A stretch of DNA of 64,000 nucleotides, taken from positions 62,001-126,000 of the forward strand of contig CAZYVI010000005.1 in assembly GCA_964651245.1 (NCBI GenBank), in the 5' to 3' direction. Positions 49,293 through 57,007 of this stretch are shown piece after piece. Numbering within the stretch: the first letter of the stretch is position 1; each line of letters opens with the position of its first letter. Below the pieces are notes generated by a model that worked only from the letters and a program-made list of their open reading frames with translations, searched no databases and was not told the origin of the DNA. The position numbers and the translations under genes are program-made. This DNA is from Avedoeria sp964651245. GTDB lineage: Bacteria > Chloroflexota > Anaerolineae > Epilineales > Epilineaceae.

Positions 49293-49522
49293 TGGCGATC
49301 GTCCGCTACGTCCACCACAACCCCGCCCGCCCGGTCGCGGTCCGCGAGGACCTGAAGGGCAAGCACCGCGAGCACTGCCTGTGCTTCAGCTGCGACCGGT
49401 TCACTCCGGCCGGCGGCCCGAAGTGCCCCATCGCTGCCGAGCTGTTCGCACTCTGCCAGAAGCACGACCTGGTGGCACCGGTGTGGGAGTGCCCCGAGTT
49501 CCAGGAGGCGACAGCGCCATGA
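49292..49522 (+). CDS. Small Cys-rich protein
   Basis: 76 residues from ATG 49292 overlapping the previous stop. CLCFSCDRF, KCPIA, LCQKH and WECPEF supply at least six Cys, a likely zinc or Fe-S site. Similar small proteins accompany nucleotide-metabolism genes in phages. Function unknown. Confidence 0.5.
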   Translation: MAIVRYVHHNPARPVAVREDLKGKHREHCLCFSCDRFTPAGGPKCPIAAELFALCQKHDLVAPVWECPEFQEATAP

Positions 49523-49890
49523 ACCCTGCCGACAAGCAGGCCCTCATCCGCCGGATCGCCGCCGGGATCGGCGACCTGACGGCCGAGAAGAACACCGCCT
49601 ACGGCGACAGCTTCTACGCCTCGGGGCAGATCCTGGCCCTGCTCTACCCCGACGGCGTCCAGCCGGAGCAGTACGGCGACATGCTCGCTGTGGCCCGGAT
49701 CATCGACAAGCTCGGCCGCATCGCAACCCGCAAGGACGCCTTCGGCGAGTCGCCCTTCAAGGACATCGCCGGCTACGGGCTGATCGGCGTCGTCGCCGAC
49801 GAGCTCGCCAAGGGCGGCGGAGGCACGCCGCCCAACGCTCCGCCGCCGCCGCCGTCGGCGCGCGCCATGGGGTCGGAGGTGCGCCAGTGA
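49519..49890 (+). CDS. DUF1599-like nucleotide-modification-associated protein
   Basis: The protein has 123 residues. IGDLTAEKNTAYGDSFYASG ... VARIIDKLGRIATRK ... PFKDIAGYGLIGV matches the DUF1599 pattern (nucleotide modification associated domain 1), widespread in phages. The fold is related to all-alpha NTP pyrophosphatases; its precise role is not established. A Pro-rich tail follows. ATGA overlap before, GTGA overlap after. Confidence 0.65.
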   Translation: MNPADKQALIRRIAAGIGDLTAEKNTAYGDSFYASGQILALLYPDGVQPEQYGDMLAVARIIDKLGRIATRKDAFGESPFKDIAGYGLIGVVADELAKGGGGTPPNAPPPPPSARAMGSEVRQ

Positions 49891-51095
49891 AGATCGGACC
49901 GCACGTCAACGACAACGGACAGACCGACGCGCTGATCGCCTACTGCGCGCGGGTGAAGCCGCCCGTCATCAAGATGCTCGCGCCGGCCGCCGACATCATC
50001 GCCCGCGTCAAGGCGGTGTCGCCGGGCACGCGCGTCGTCGGGCGGGTCGTGTGGGATCCGCAGACGCTCGACGCCTACGGCGACTTCCAGAAGCGCACGC
50101 TGTCGCGAGCCCGCGAGGTTGGCCACGGCGTCGACTGGTGGGAGGGCTTCAACGAGCACATCACCGACGACGCGCCGGCGACGTACATCCGCAAGTTCGC
50201 CGACGCGGAGGTGGGCCTCGCCAAGCGGCTACTCGACGCCGGCTTCGGGGCGGCCATCGGCGGCTTCTCCACCGGCGTCCTCGACGACCGCGAGATCGAT
50301 CCGTTCATGCAGGCGCTGCAGTTCTGCCACGACAACAGCGGGCGCGTGCTGTTCCACTTCCACGAGTACAGCGGCCCCTACATGCAGTTCGGGGTCAAGA
50401 CCGCCGACGGCAAGAACCAGCAGCCGCACGGATCCGGCTTCACCGGCGCGACGACCGACCCGCGCCTGCTCGAGTCGCCCGCCCTGCGCGGTTGGCTGAC
50501 ACTCCGCTATCGCGACCTCTGGGAGATCCTCCAGCGGCGCGGCCTCACCGGCGTGCGGATGCTCATCAGCGAGAGCGGCATCGACAACGTGACCAACCGG
50601 CCGGGCGGCCAGGGCCGCGGCTGGCGGGACTTCCACAACACCGAGTGGTCGCGGCTCCCCGGCATCGGCGACTTCGCCGAGCAGATGGCCTGGTACGCCC
50701 GACAGCTGTCGCACGACCACTACATCGTCGGCGCCGTCGACTTCGGGTGGGGCGCTGTCTCACGCGACTGGCACAGCTTCGACCTGACCCGCGACCGCGA
50801 CATGCTCGAGCGGTTCACGGCGTTGCAGGCGTCGATCGGCGCCGCGCCGGCGCCAGCGCCGGCCCCACCCGGTCCGCAACCGCCCGCGCAGCCGGCGCCG
50901 CCGACGCCGTTGGGCGTCGAGCCGCGGATCCAGGTGCTGCCGGGCGAGAAGAGCTGGCTGGCCGTCGCCCGCCGGGCGCTCGGCCGGCCGCATGTCACGA
51001 TGGCCGAGGCGGCGCAGCTACAGGCTGCCAACCCGGGGGGCTTGAAGGAAGGCGCTTGGTTGCGCTCGCCGTGGCACAAGGCGGTGCTCTCGTGA
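49887..51095 (+). CDS. Glycoside-hydrolase-type lysin, clan GH-A-like TIM barrel
   Basis: The protein has 402 residues from GTG 49887. Residues ~1-310 look like a (beta/alpha)8 barrel: WWEGFNEH near 83-90 has the Asn-Glu pair of an acid/base catalyst, and MLISESGID near 225-232 has a Glu suited as nucleophile. A Pro-rich linker (~318-340) leads to a C-terminal LysM-like or wall-binding segment (IQVLPGEKSWLAVARRALG). Placed right before the LysM-amidase gene, it is probably a peptidoglycan- or surface-glycan-degrading lysin. Substrate not determined. Confidence 0.65.
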   Translation: MKIGPHVNDNGQTDALIAYCARVKPPVIKMLAPAADIIARVKAVSPGTRVVGRVVWDPQTLDAYGDFQKRTLSRAREVGHGVDWWEGFNEHITDDAPATYIRKFADAEVGLAKRLLDAGFGAAIGGFSTGVLDDREIDPFMQALQFCHDNSGRVLFHFHEYSGPYMQFGVKTADGKNQQPHGSGFTGATTDPRLLESPALRGWLTLRYRDLWEILQRRGLTGVRMLISESGIDNVTNRPGGQGRGWRDFHNTEWSRLPGIGDFAEQMAWYARQLSHDHYIVGAVDFGWGAVSRDWHSFDLTRDRDMLERFTALQASIGAAPAPAPAPPGPQPPAQPAPPTPLGVEPRIQVLPGEKSWLAVARRALGRPHVTMAEAAQLQAANPGGLKEGAWLRSPWHKAVLS

Positions 51096-51814
51096 CGTGC
51101 CGCCAGTACACGACCACGGTCAAGCCGGGCGACTCGTGGTACCGGATCGGCAGTCGCTTCGGCGTTCGTGCCGTCGACCTGGCCGCCGCCAACGGCGCCA
51201 CGCTCCGCACGATGCTTCACCCCGGCGACGAACTCGTCGTGCCGGGCCGCTGCGCTGACGCGCCGAGCGGGGGCGACAAGCCGCCGTACATCCTCGTGAC
51301 GGACGCGGCCGAGAGCATCGACGGCCAGTGGCCGCGCGGGCGGGCGACGCCGATCTTCATCATCGTCCACGACCCCGTGGCCGCCAGCGTGCCCGGACTG
51401 CTGCGGTACTTGCGGGCGAACGCGCTACAGGTCGGCTACGACGAGGTGCTCGAGCCGGGCAACCCGCCGAAGGTGCATCGCCTGTCGCGGCCCGAGAACT
51501 GGGTCGGCCACGCCGGCTTCGGAACCGCGACGGACGTGCGCACCGGCACCGTCTTCGGCAAGGCGGCCGGTGGCAACCTCAATCAGGTCAGCGTCGGCCT
51601 CTGCCTCTACAAGCACCGCGACGACAACGGCCCGTTCCCCGAGCCGATGCTGACGGCCGCGGTCGCGCGCGTGGCGGACCTGGCGCGCGACCTGGACGTC
51701 GACCCGCAGAACATCCTCAGCCACGCCGAGGTCGACCCCCGGCGGCGGCGAGACCCGCGCGGGTTGCCGATGTCCTGGCTGCGGGCGCGCGTGATCGAAG
51801 CACTGCATCCGTAG
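51092..51814 (+). CDS. Endolysin: LysM plus N-acetylmuramoyl-L-alanine amidase
   Basis: The protein has 240 residues from GTG 51092. Residues ~5-50 form a LysM domain (TTTVKPGDSWYRIGSRFGV ... LHPGDELVVPG). Residues ~62-238 fit an amidase_2 (PGRP-like) fold with FIIVHDPVA near 91 (first zinc His), GHAGFGT, NQVSVGLCLYKH, and ILSHAEVDPRRRRDPRG (second His and Asp ligands). It cleaves the amide bond between MurNAc and the stem peptide for host lysis. 4-bp overlap with the preceding lysin gene. Confidence 0.85.
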   Translation: MTCRQYTTTVKPGDSWYRIGSRFGVRAVDLAAANGATLRTMLHPGDELVVPGRCADAPSGGDKPPYILVTDAAESIDGQWPRGRATPIFIIVHDPVAASVPGLLRYLRANALQVGYDEVLEPGNPPKVHRLSRPENWVGHAGFGTATDVRTGTVFGKAAGGNLNQVSVGLCLYKHRDDNGPFPEPMLTAAVARVADLARDLDVDPQNILSHAEVDPRRRRDPRGLPMSWLRARVIEALHP

Positions 51815-51896
51815 TGACCACCGCGCTCGCCTCGAGCGCGTGGCGATACCGTGCCGGCGACGGCCGTGCACGGACTGATCCTCTGGAGGCTCTACC

Positions 51897-52406
51897 ATGA
51901 ACGTGCTCGTCCGTCTGCGGCGCCTCGCGCGCCCGCTCCTGGCCGCGGCGGTGGTCGCCGCGGTCGCCGTCCTCACCGCCGGCAGCGCCCAGGCGGCCGG
52001 CCTCGTGCAGGGCACGCCGCTCGATCCCGCCGACCAGGCGACGCTCGCGCAGCTGCTGGACCTGCTCGACACGCTGGGCCGCCTGGCCCCGCTCGCCGCG
52101 CTCGTCGTGCCGCTGACCGAGGTCCGGCGCCTGTTCGGTGGCCTGCCGGACGTCCCGCTGCCCGGCGGCCAGTCGATCAGCGCCGGCCGGTGGGTCAGCT
52201 GGGTCGTCGCCGGCGCGCTGCTCGGCATCGGCTACGCGCTGGGCTGGGTGGCGGGGCCGTCGCCCGACGTGCCGTTCGCGCTGTGGCTCGGCTCGCGCTG
52301 GGCGATCCTCGGCATCCTGGCCAACGTGATCTATGACCGCTGGTTCGCGCCGAAGCCGGCGCCGGCGCCGGTGGTGGTCGAGGGGCGGGTGGCGGCGCGG
52401 GCGTAG
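51897..52406 (+). CDS. Membrane protein, holin-like
   Basis: The protein has 169 residues. A basic start and first hydrophobic segment with a signal-peptidase-like AQA-AG site (~12-36) precede further hydrophobic segments at ~60-75, ~100-120 and ~125-145 (WVVAGALLGIGYALGWVAG; FALWLGSRWAILGILANVIY) and a short Pro-rich tail. As the last gene of the lysis cassette it is the best holin candidate in the genome, by position. Confidence 0.55.
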   Translation: MNVLVRLRRLARPLLAAAVVAAVAVLTAGSAQAAGLVQGTPLDPADQATLAQLLDLLDTLGRLAPLAALVVPLTEVRRLFGGLPDVPLPGGQSISAGRWVSWVVAGALLGIGYALGWVAGPSPDVPFALWLGSRWAILGILANVIYDRWFAPKPAPAPVVVEGRVAARA

Positions 52407-52454
52407 GCTTGGCGGCGGCGGTGACGCCGCACGCGCACGGGACCCGCGAGGGAC

Positions 52455-52492
52455 GCGCGCCCCCGGTCGGCTGAGGTCGACCGGGGGCGCGC
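52455..52492 (+). terminator. Stem-loop ending the late/lysis operon
   Basis: 15-bp perfect stem (52455-52469 with 52478-52492; loop GCTGAGGT), all G+C except one pair. No T-tract. About 50 bp after the last lysis gene. Confidence 0.55.
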
Positions 52493-52527
52493 ACGTCGGG
52501 AGCCCGGGCGCTGCTGACCACAGAGGC

Positions 52528-52556
52528 TTGCCAGCTGCGAGCGCAGCGTCTATGCT
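52528..52556 (+). promoter_or_regulatory. Promoter in front of a short terminated transcript
   Basis: TTGCCA (52528-52533), 17-bp spacer, TATGCT (52551-52556). Transcription would start near 52563 and meet the terminator at 52588-52629, giving an RNA of about 65 nt. Confidence 0.55.
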
Positions 52557-52587
52557 GTTCCCATAGTTCAATCAACGAGTCGCGAGT

Positions 52588-52629
52588 GACGCGGCCGCGG
52601 AGCAATTCCTCGGCCGCGTCTTGCTGTTT
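52588..52629 (+). terminator. Intrinsic terminator
   Basis: GACGCGGCCG (52588-52597) pairs with CGGCCGCGTC (52611-52620), followed by TTGCTGTTT. Only ~25 nt after the predicted start from the promoter at 52528. Confidence 0.6.
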
Positions 52630-52898
52630 GGACTGCGGCCGGGGGGAAAGGTACCTCCTCCGTGCCGTTTCCGACCGACCTCTGGTCCTCCTTCGTCTCT
52701 GTCCTCGAGGGCGACGCAGCAGGGCGCCTCGTCGTTCACGTCCTGGCTCGCGGTGCCACAAGCCTGTGCTGCCACCTACGGTCGTGGTGGCGCCGGCGAC
52801 GCCGCCGTGCGCGACGCCGGTGTCCGCGCTGTGCATCGCCTCGCGAGCGCCGACGTCGCCGGCGGAAACGCCGTGGCCCCAAGCGGCGAGGCGGACGG

Positions 52899-52928
52899 TT
52901 GCGCAGAGCCTGGCACGCGGGGTATAAC
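52899..52928 (+). promoter_or_regulatory. Promoter for the methyltransferase gene
   Basis: TTGCGC (52899-52904), 18-bp spacer, TATAAC (52923-52928), 25 bp before ATG 52954; TGGAGG at 52940-52945 is the ribosome binding site. Confidence 0.45.
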
Positions 52929-52953
52929 CGGCCGCCACCTGGAGGCCCGCCAC

Positions 52954-54594
52954 ATGCCGCGCATCGACCCCAACGCCCTGATCTACGGCGACAACCTAAC
53001 CGTCCTGCGCCAGTACATCCCCGACGAGAGCGTCGACCTGGTGTACCTAGACCCGCCGTTCAACTCGAACGCCAACTACAACGTGTTGTTCAAGGACAAG
53101 AGCGGCGCCGACGCGGCCGCTCAGATCGAGGCCTTCGGCGACACGTGGCACTGGGACCAGGCGTCGGCCGCCACGTTCCACGATGTGCTGCGGCAGGGCG
53201 GAGCGGCGGCCGAGGCGCTGATGGCGTTCGAGCGGCTGCTCGGCCACAACGACATGCTGGCGTACCTGGCGATGATGGCGGCGCGGCTGGTGGAGCTGCG
53301 GCGGGTGCTCAAGCCGACGGGGTCGATCTACCTTCACTGCGACCCGACGGCGAGCCACTACCTCAAAGTGCTGATGGACGCGGTGTTTGGCATCGACCAG
53401 TTCCGCAACGATATCACCTGGAAGCGGAAGGCCGGACGCGGCGAGACGAACAGGACTGCGATCCGGTTCGGGGTCAGCTCCGACTCGATCCTCTTCTATT
53501 CACGGGCGAGCTCGGCTGTGTTCTCGCGACAGTACCGGCCGAGCAATCCTTCCTACATTGCCAGCAAGTTCACGCACGTTGATCCGTCTGGGCGCCGGTA
53601 CCGCCTCGACAACATTACAAGTCCCTCCTTCCGGCCCAATCTCGTTTACGAGTACAAGGGATTCAATCCTCCGCCAAATGGCTGGGCCGTGTCGCGGGAA
53701 CGGATGGAGCAGATGGACGCGGAGGGTAGGCTGTATCTTCCCAGTGACACGTCACGACGAATTCAGAGGAAGCGGTACCTCGACGAACTTGAGGGCGAAA
53801 CAGTCGACAGCCTGTGGGATGACATTCCCCCCATCAACTCTCAGGCCGCCGAACGCCTCGGCTACCCAACCCAAAAGCCCCTCGCCCTCCTCGAACGCAT
53901 CATCTCCGCCTCGTCCAGCCCTGGCGACGTCGTCCTCGACCCCTTCTGCGGCTGCGGCACCACCGTCGCCGCCGCGCAGAAGCTCGGTCGTCGGTGGATC
54001 GGCATCGACATCACGCACCTCGCCATCGGCCTCATGCGCAAGCGGCTGCACGACATGTTCGGCGACGCCGCGGTGTTCACAGTTCACGGCGAGCCGACGA
54101 CCGAACAGGACGCCGCCGAGCTCGCCGAGTCGGACCCGTACCAGTTCCAATGGTGGGCGCTGTCGCTTGTCGGCGCCAGCCCGATGGACCGCAAGAAGGG
54201 CGCCGACAAGGGCATCGACGGTCGGCTGTACTTCACCGACGGGCCGAATGACGAGACGCGCACCGTCATCCTCAGCGTGAAGGCCGGCCAGCAAATCCAC
54301 CGCAACATGGTCCACGAGCTGCGCGGGGTGGTCGAGCGCGAGCGCGCGGCGATGGGCGTGCTGCTGACGATGAAGCCGCCGACCAAGCCGATGCGCGAGG
54401 AGGCGGCGTCGGCCGGCATGTACGAGTCGGCGTGGGGGACGGCGACGTTCCCGCGCATCCAGATCATCACCGTGGGCGATCTGCTGGACGGGCGCCGGAT
54501 CGACATGCCCTACGGCGGGCAGTCCAACGTCACGCACGACCGGGCGCCGCGGGCGCGCACCGATGGGCCGGGGCAGGGGCGGCTGGACGTGTAG
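52954..54594 (+). CDS. Beta-class DNA methyltransferase fused to an Mrr-like domain
   Basis: The protein has 546 residues. The catalytic motif IV, YLDPPFNSNANYN, is at ~31-43 and the SAM-binding motif I, DPFCGCGTT, at ~329-337; this order defines the beta class, found in type III Mod and type II N6-adenine or N4-cytosine enzymes. From ~405 a second domain (KGADKGIDGRLYF ... ILSVKAGQQIH ... ELRGVVERERAAMGVLLTM) resembles Mrr-type restriction endonuclease domains; the expected acidic residue before the Lys is Ser here (SVK). A region at ~165-270 may be the target-recognition part. Thus it may modify DNA, cut it, or both. It has its own promoter and is convergent with the next gene. Confidence 0.85.
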   Translation: MPRIDPNALIYGDNLTVLRQYIPDESVDLVYLDPPFNSNANYNVLFKDKSGADAAAQIEAFGDTWHWDQASAATFHDVLRQGGAAAEALMAFERLLGHNDMLAYLAMMAARLVELRRVLKPTGSIYLHCDPTASHYLKVLMDAVFGIDQFRNDITWKRKAGRGETNRTAIRFGVSSDSILFYSRASSAVFSRQYRPSNPSYIASKFTHVDPSGRRYRLDNITSPSFRPNLVYEYKGFNPPPNGWAVSRERMEQMDAEGRLYLPSDTSRRIQRKRYLDELEGETVDSLWDDIPPINSQAAERLGYPTQKPLALLERIISASSSPGDVVLDPFCGCGTTVAAAQKLGRRWIGIDITHLAIGLMRKRLHDMFGDAAVFTVHGEPTTEQDAAELAESDPYQFQWWALSLVGASPMDRKKGADKGIDGRLYFTDGPNDETRTVILSVKAGQQIHRNMVHELRGVVERERAAMGVLLTMKPPTKPMREEAASAGMYESAWGTATFPRIQIITVGDLLDGRRIDMPYGGQSNVTHDRAPRARTDGPGQGRLDV

Positions 54595-54604
54595 CCGGCG
54601 TGTC

Positions 54605-55084
54605 CTAGTGGAACTCGATCCGCGGCCGCCCCGATCGTGACCGCCCCAGCAGGAAGCGAACCTGCCCGGGCTCGAGTGTGACGACGACGTCCGCGCCGGA
54701 CGGGAACGACCCGCTGGTCACGCCGGCGGCGACAAGGCGCTGCGCCAGCTCGAGCGCGTGCGCGGGCACCTTCGTCGCACCGAGGCGGGCGCGCTCGAGG
54801 TTCTCCGCGAGCTGGCCGATCGGCACCGTCGCCTCCAAGTCTGGCTTCGGTCCGCGCCTGCGCTCCACCTTCGCCCACTCCTCAGCGTCCGCGCGCCGCA
54901 CCATCCACGAGTGCCCGCCGAACCGCGTCGCCTTCAGCTCGCCGGTGCCGATCACGCGGCGCACGTGAGCGTCGGTGACACCCATCACCTCGGCGGCCTC
55001 GGCGGTCCCGAGGAGTTCGTCGGGCGTGCCAGGCGCTCCGATCCCCATCTCCATCACCCCTGTCGTTTGCCGGTTGTCGTTCAT
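54605..55084 (-). CDS. MerR/excisionase-type HTH protein
   Basis: The protein has 159 residues. LLGTAEAAEVMGVTDAHVRRVIGTGELKA then WMVRRADAEEWA (about residues 24-72) is a HTH_17 excisionase-type domain with wing. The C-terminal half (QLAENLERARLGATKVP ... DVVVTLEPGQVRFLLG) is of unknown fold. It could be a regulator of the accessory genes or the recombination directionality factor for the tyrosine integrase. It lies 100 bp downstream of rtcB on the same strand. Confidence 0.65.
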   Translation of the reverse strand: MNDNRQTTGVMEMGIGAPGTPDELLGTAEAAEVMGVTDAHVRRVIGTGELKATRFGGHSWMVRRADAEEWAKVERRRGPKPDLEATVPIGQLAENLERARLGATKVPAHALELAQRLVAAGVTSGSFPSGADVVVTLEPGQVRFLLGRSRSGRPRIEFH

Positions 55085-55184
55085 CGAGTATACCCTCTCT
55101 CCGATTGCGACCCTGTCGGGTCGTGGTTGTCTGCGGACGAGGCGCCAACCCCACCGGGCCGGCGCCTCGCTTCGCGTCTGGGGG

Positions 55185-56372
55185 TCAGTCCTTGTACGGG
55201 TCGAACTCTCCCGCGCCGGCCATGGCCACGCCGATCGGCCGCAGCGTGTGCAGGATCCGGATCGACGCCGCGTGCGCCTCGAGCACGTCGGGCAGCCGAC
55301 GGTAGGCGTGCGGCGACTCGTCCAGCCCGCCGCCGCGCAGCGCCACGCCCTCGCGCTCCAGCCACTCGGCCATCATGCCCGGGCTGACAGCTCCGCGGCT
55401 CACCTGCCGCCGGTTCGGGCCCCATCCCTTGTACTTTCCCGCGGCGGCCGTGCGGCTCATCACCCGTCCGGCGCCGTGCACGGTCGACGCGAACGTCGCC
55501 GCGGCGTCCTCGGAGGCGACGCCCTCGAGGATGACGCTGATGTCGCCCATCGAGCCGCCGACGAACCCGCGCTGCCCGGCGAACGCCGGCGTCGCGCCCT
55601 TGCGGACGACCCAGACGTCGCGCCCGTCGTGCTCTTCCCGCCACGCGAAGTTGTGGTGGTTGTGGACCGAGTCGAGGATCTGGGCCCCGAGCAGTCCAGC
55701 GACGCGGCCGCAGACCCAGTCTCTGCCCGCGTAGGCGAACCGGCCGGCCAGCGTCATCGCGGCGATGTACTCGCGGCCGATGTCGGCGTCCTGGCGCAGC
55801 AGGACCGGATCGACGTTGATCCCGTCTCGGCCGCCGCCGGCCTGGATGTAGTGGGTCGCCAGCTTATGGCCGAGGCCCCGGCTTCCGAAGTGGACCCCGA
55901 CCCAGGTGCGGCCCTGCTCGTCCTCGAACAGGTCGACGTAGTGGTTTCCCGACCCAATCGTCCCGAGCTGCTGCCGCGCCATCTCCTTCAAGGGTGCCGC
56001 CGCCTCGAGGTGCCAGGCGGGGTCGTCATCGAACAGCGGATCGTCCGGAGCGTCCGGGTTCTTGCGCCCCACCCCGAACTCGAGCGCGCGCCAGATGTCG
56101 TCCATGATGGCGTCGATCCGGGCCCGGACCTCGGCCGCCGGGATGTCGAGCAAAACGGCCTTGTTGCCGCACGCGATGTCGTACCCGACGCCGCTGGGCG
56201 ACACGTGCTCGCCGTACGCGATCACGCCCCCGACCGGCACCGCGTAGCCGAGGTGGTGATCGGCCATGAGGGCGCACCCGACCACGTCCTCGTGACGGGC
56301 GCAGTTGACCATCTGGGCCAGGGCCTCCGGCTGGAGATCTCCAAACACCGGCACACCGTCGATCAGCTTCAC
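55185..56372 (-). CDS. RtcB-type RNA ligase
   Basis: The protein has 395 residues, typical of RtcB. Conserved blocks occur in order: DHHLGYAVPVGGVIA (38 onward), SPSGVGYDIACGNKA (metal Cys), GTIGSGNHYVDLFE, VHFGSRGLGHKLA, HNHHNFAWREEH, RKGATPAFAGQRG, PGSMGD-equivalent VGGSMGDISVIL, and STVHGAGRVMSRTAA, whose His accepts GMP. The Cys, His and catalytic His needed for activity are all visible. RtcB joins 2',3'-cyclic-phosphate to 5'-OH RNA ends with GTP and Mn. In a phage it could repair tRNA cut by host anticodon nucleases. SD GGAGGAGGG precedes the ATG. Confidence 0.92.
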   Translation of the reverse strand: MKLIDGVPVFGDLQPEALAQMVNCARHEDVVGCALMADHHLGYAVPVGGVIAYGEHVSPSGVGYDIACGNKAVLLDIPAAEVRARIDAIMDDIWRALEFGVGRKNPDAPDDPLFDDDPAWHLEAAAPLKEMARQQLGTIGSGNHYVDLFEDEQGRTWVGVHFGSRGLGHKLATHYIQAGGGRDGINVDPVLLRQDADIGREYIAAMTLAGRFAYAGRDWVCGRVAGLLGAQILDSVHNHHNFAWREEHDGRDVWVVRKGATPAFAGQRGFVGGSMGDISVILEGVASEDAAATFASTVHGAGRVMSRTAAAGKYKGWGPNRRQVSRGAVSPGMMAEWLEREGVALRGGGLDESPHAYRRLPDVLEAHAASIRILHTLRPIGVAMAGAGEFDPYKD

Positions 56373-56397
56373 GATCCCTCCTCCTGAAAGCGTGTGG

Positions 56398-56434
56398 AAA
56401 CGGAACAGGGGGCCGGGCCGGTCTCCCGGCCCCC
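56398..56434 (-). terminator. Terminator between the small gene and rtcB
   Basis: On the minus strand GGGGGCCGGG pairs with CCCGGCCCCC (arms 56425-56434 and 56408-56417), followed by TGTTCCGTTT. It would end or attenuate transcripts coming from the small gene at 56445-56756 before rtcB. Confidence 0.6.
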
Positions 56435-56444
56435 TTCGGTTGTC

Positions 56445-56756
56445 CTAGACCGTCTCGAGCTCGTACGCCCGGCGGCCGGCCGCGTTCACCTCGTCCCGGC
56501 TCATCCCCGCCCACTCGGCATCGCGGCGGGCCATGTCGGCGCACTCGCGGGCGAACCGCTGGCGAGCCGTCGGGCGACCGGTCGGAAGCGGAGCGCGGAA
56601 CCCCTTGACGTCGGCCAGCCAGCCCGGCACCCACAGGCCCTCGGCGTGCCAGCGGACCTGGCTGGCGGGGAGCCACGCCTCGCGGCCGTTGCGGCGGATG
56701 AGGAGGGCGCGCTCCGTCCGGCGAAGAACCTCGAAGGTGTCGGTGGCCATGATCAT
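56445..56756 (-). CDS. Small hypothetical protein of the accessory island
   Basis: 103 residues from the ATG at 56756 (start MIMATDTFEVLRR), chosen for its AGGAG and because an upstream longer start lies across the promoter. N-terminal beta-rich region (ERALLIRRNGREAWLPASQV) and helical, charged C-terminus (RQRFARECADMARRDAEW). Transcribed divergently from the SWIM-domain gene from a mirrored promoter. Function unknown; possibly a phage counterpart of small DNA- or RNA-binding regulators. Confidence 0.55.
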   Translation of the reverse strand: MIMATDTFEVLRRTERALLIRRNGREAWLPASQVRWHAEGLWVPGWLADVKGFRAPLPTGRPTARQRFARECADMARRDAEWAGMSRDEVNAAGRRAYELETV

Positions 56757-57007
56757 CGTCGTGCTCCTGTCGTGTGCCCCGAAGGGCGGCGGTCGCGGTT
56801 GTCTGGTAGACATTATACACGCTACCGCGCCTATTGCAAGCGGTTCGCGCACGAACACGGCGCGAGTTATCCACAGATATCAGCCCGTGCGCCCGCCTGA
56901 GCGCGTGTATATTGGGGTTTGACATTGCGCGCGGTAGCGTGTATACTGTGCTCAGACATCCACGACCGCGCCCCGCTCGCCGGGGCAACACGACAGGAGC
57001 ACGCACG
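56757..57007. promoter_or_regulatory. Divergent promoter region made by inverted duplication, with DnaA box
   Basis: Rightward: TTGACA (56919-56924), 17 bp, TATACT (56942-56947). Leftward: TTGCAA (56839-56834), 16 bp, TATAAT (56817-56812). A 17-bp motif, GCGCGGTAGCGTGTATA, covers both spacer/-10 regions as an inverted repeat (56814-56830; 56929-56945), and GCGTGTATA recurs between them (56903-56911). Both leaders continue with ACACGACAGGAGCACG before the start codons. TTATCCACA (56867-56875), a perfect DnaA box, lies midway. Confidence 0.8.

Larger units (their letters stand above)
52407..52953. other. 547-bp intergenic control region
   Basis: Between the holin-like gene and the methyltransferase. 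It holds a GC stem-loop (52455-52492), a promoter (52528-52556), an intrinsic-type terminator (52588-52629) and a second promoter (52899-52928). Open frames exist in both directions, but none has recognisable protein features or a good ribosome binding site. I see nothing coding. Confidence 0.5.

Noticed and set aside
52195..52953. A long minus-strand frame across the region between holin-like and methyltransferase genes.
   Set aside because: It overlaps a real gene end, promoters and terminators, and its translation is low complexity with no domain.
52662..53582. Alternative plus-strand start for the methyltransferase region giving a 306-residue protein.
   Set aside because: The frame is Arg-rich and overlaps the true methyltransferase frame, which carries DPPF and the SAM motif.
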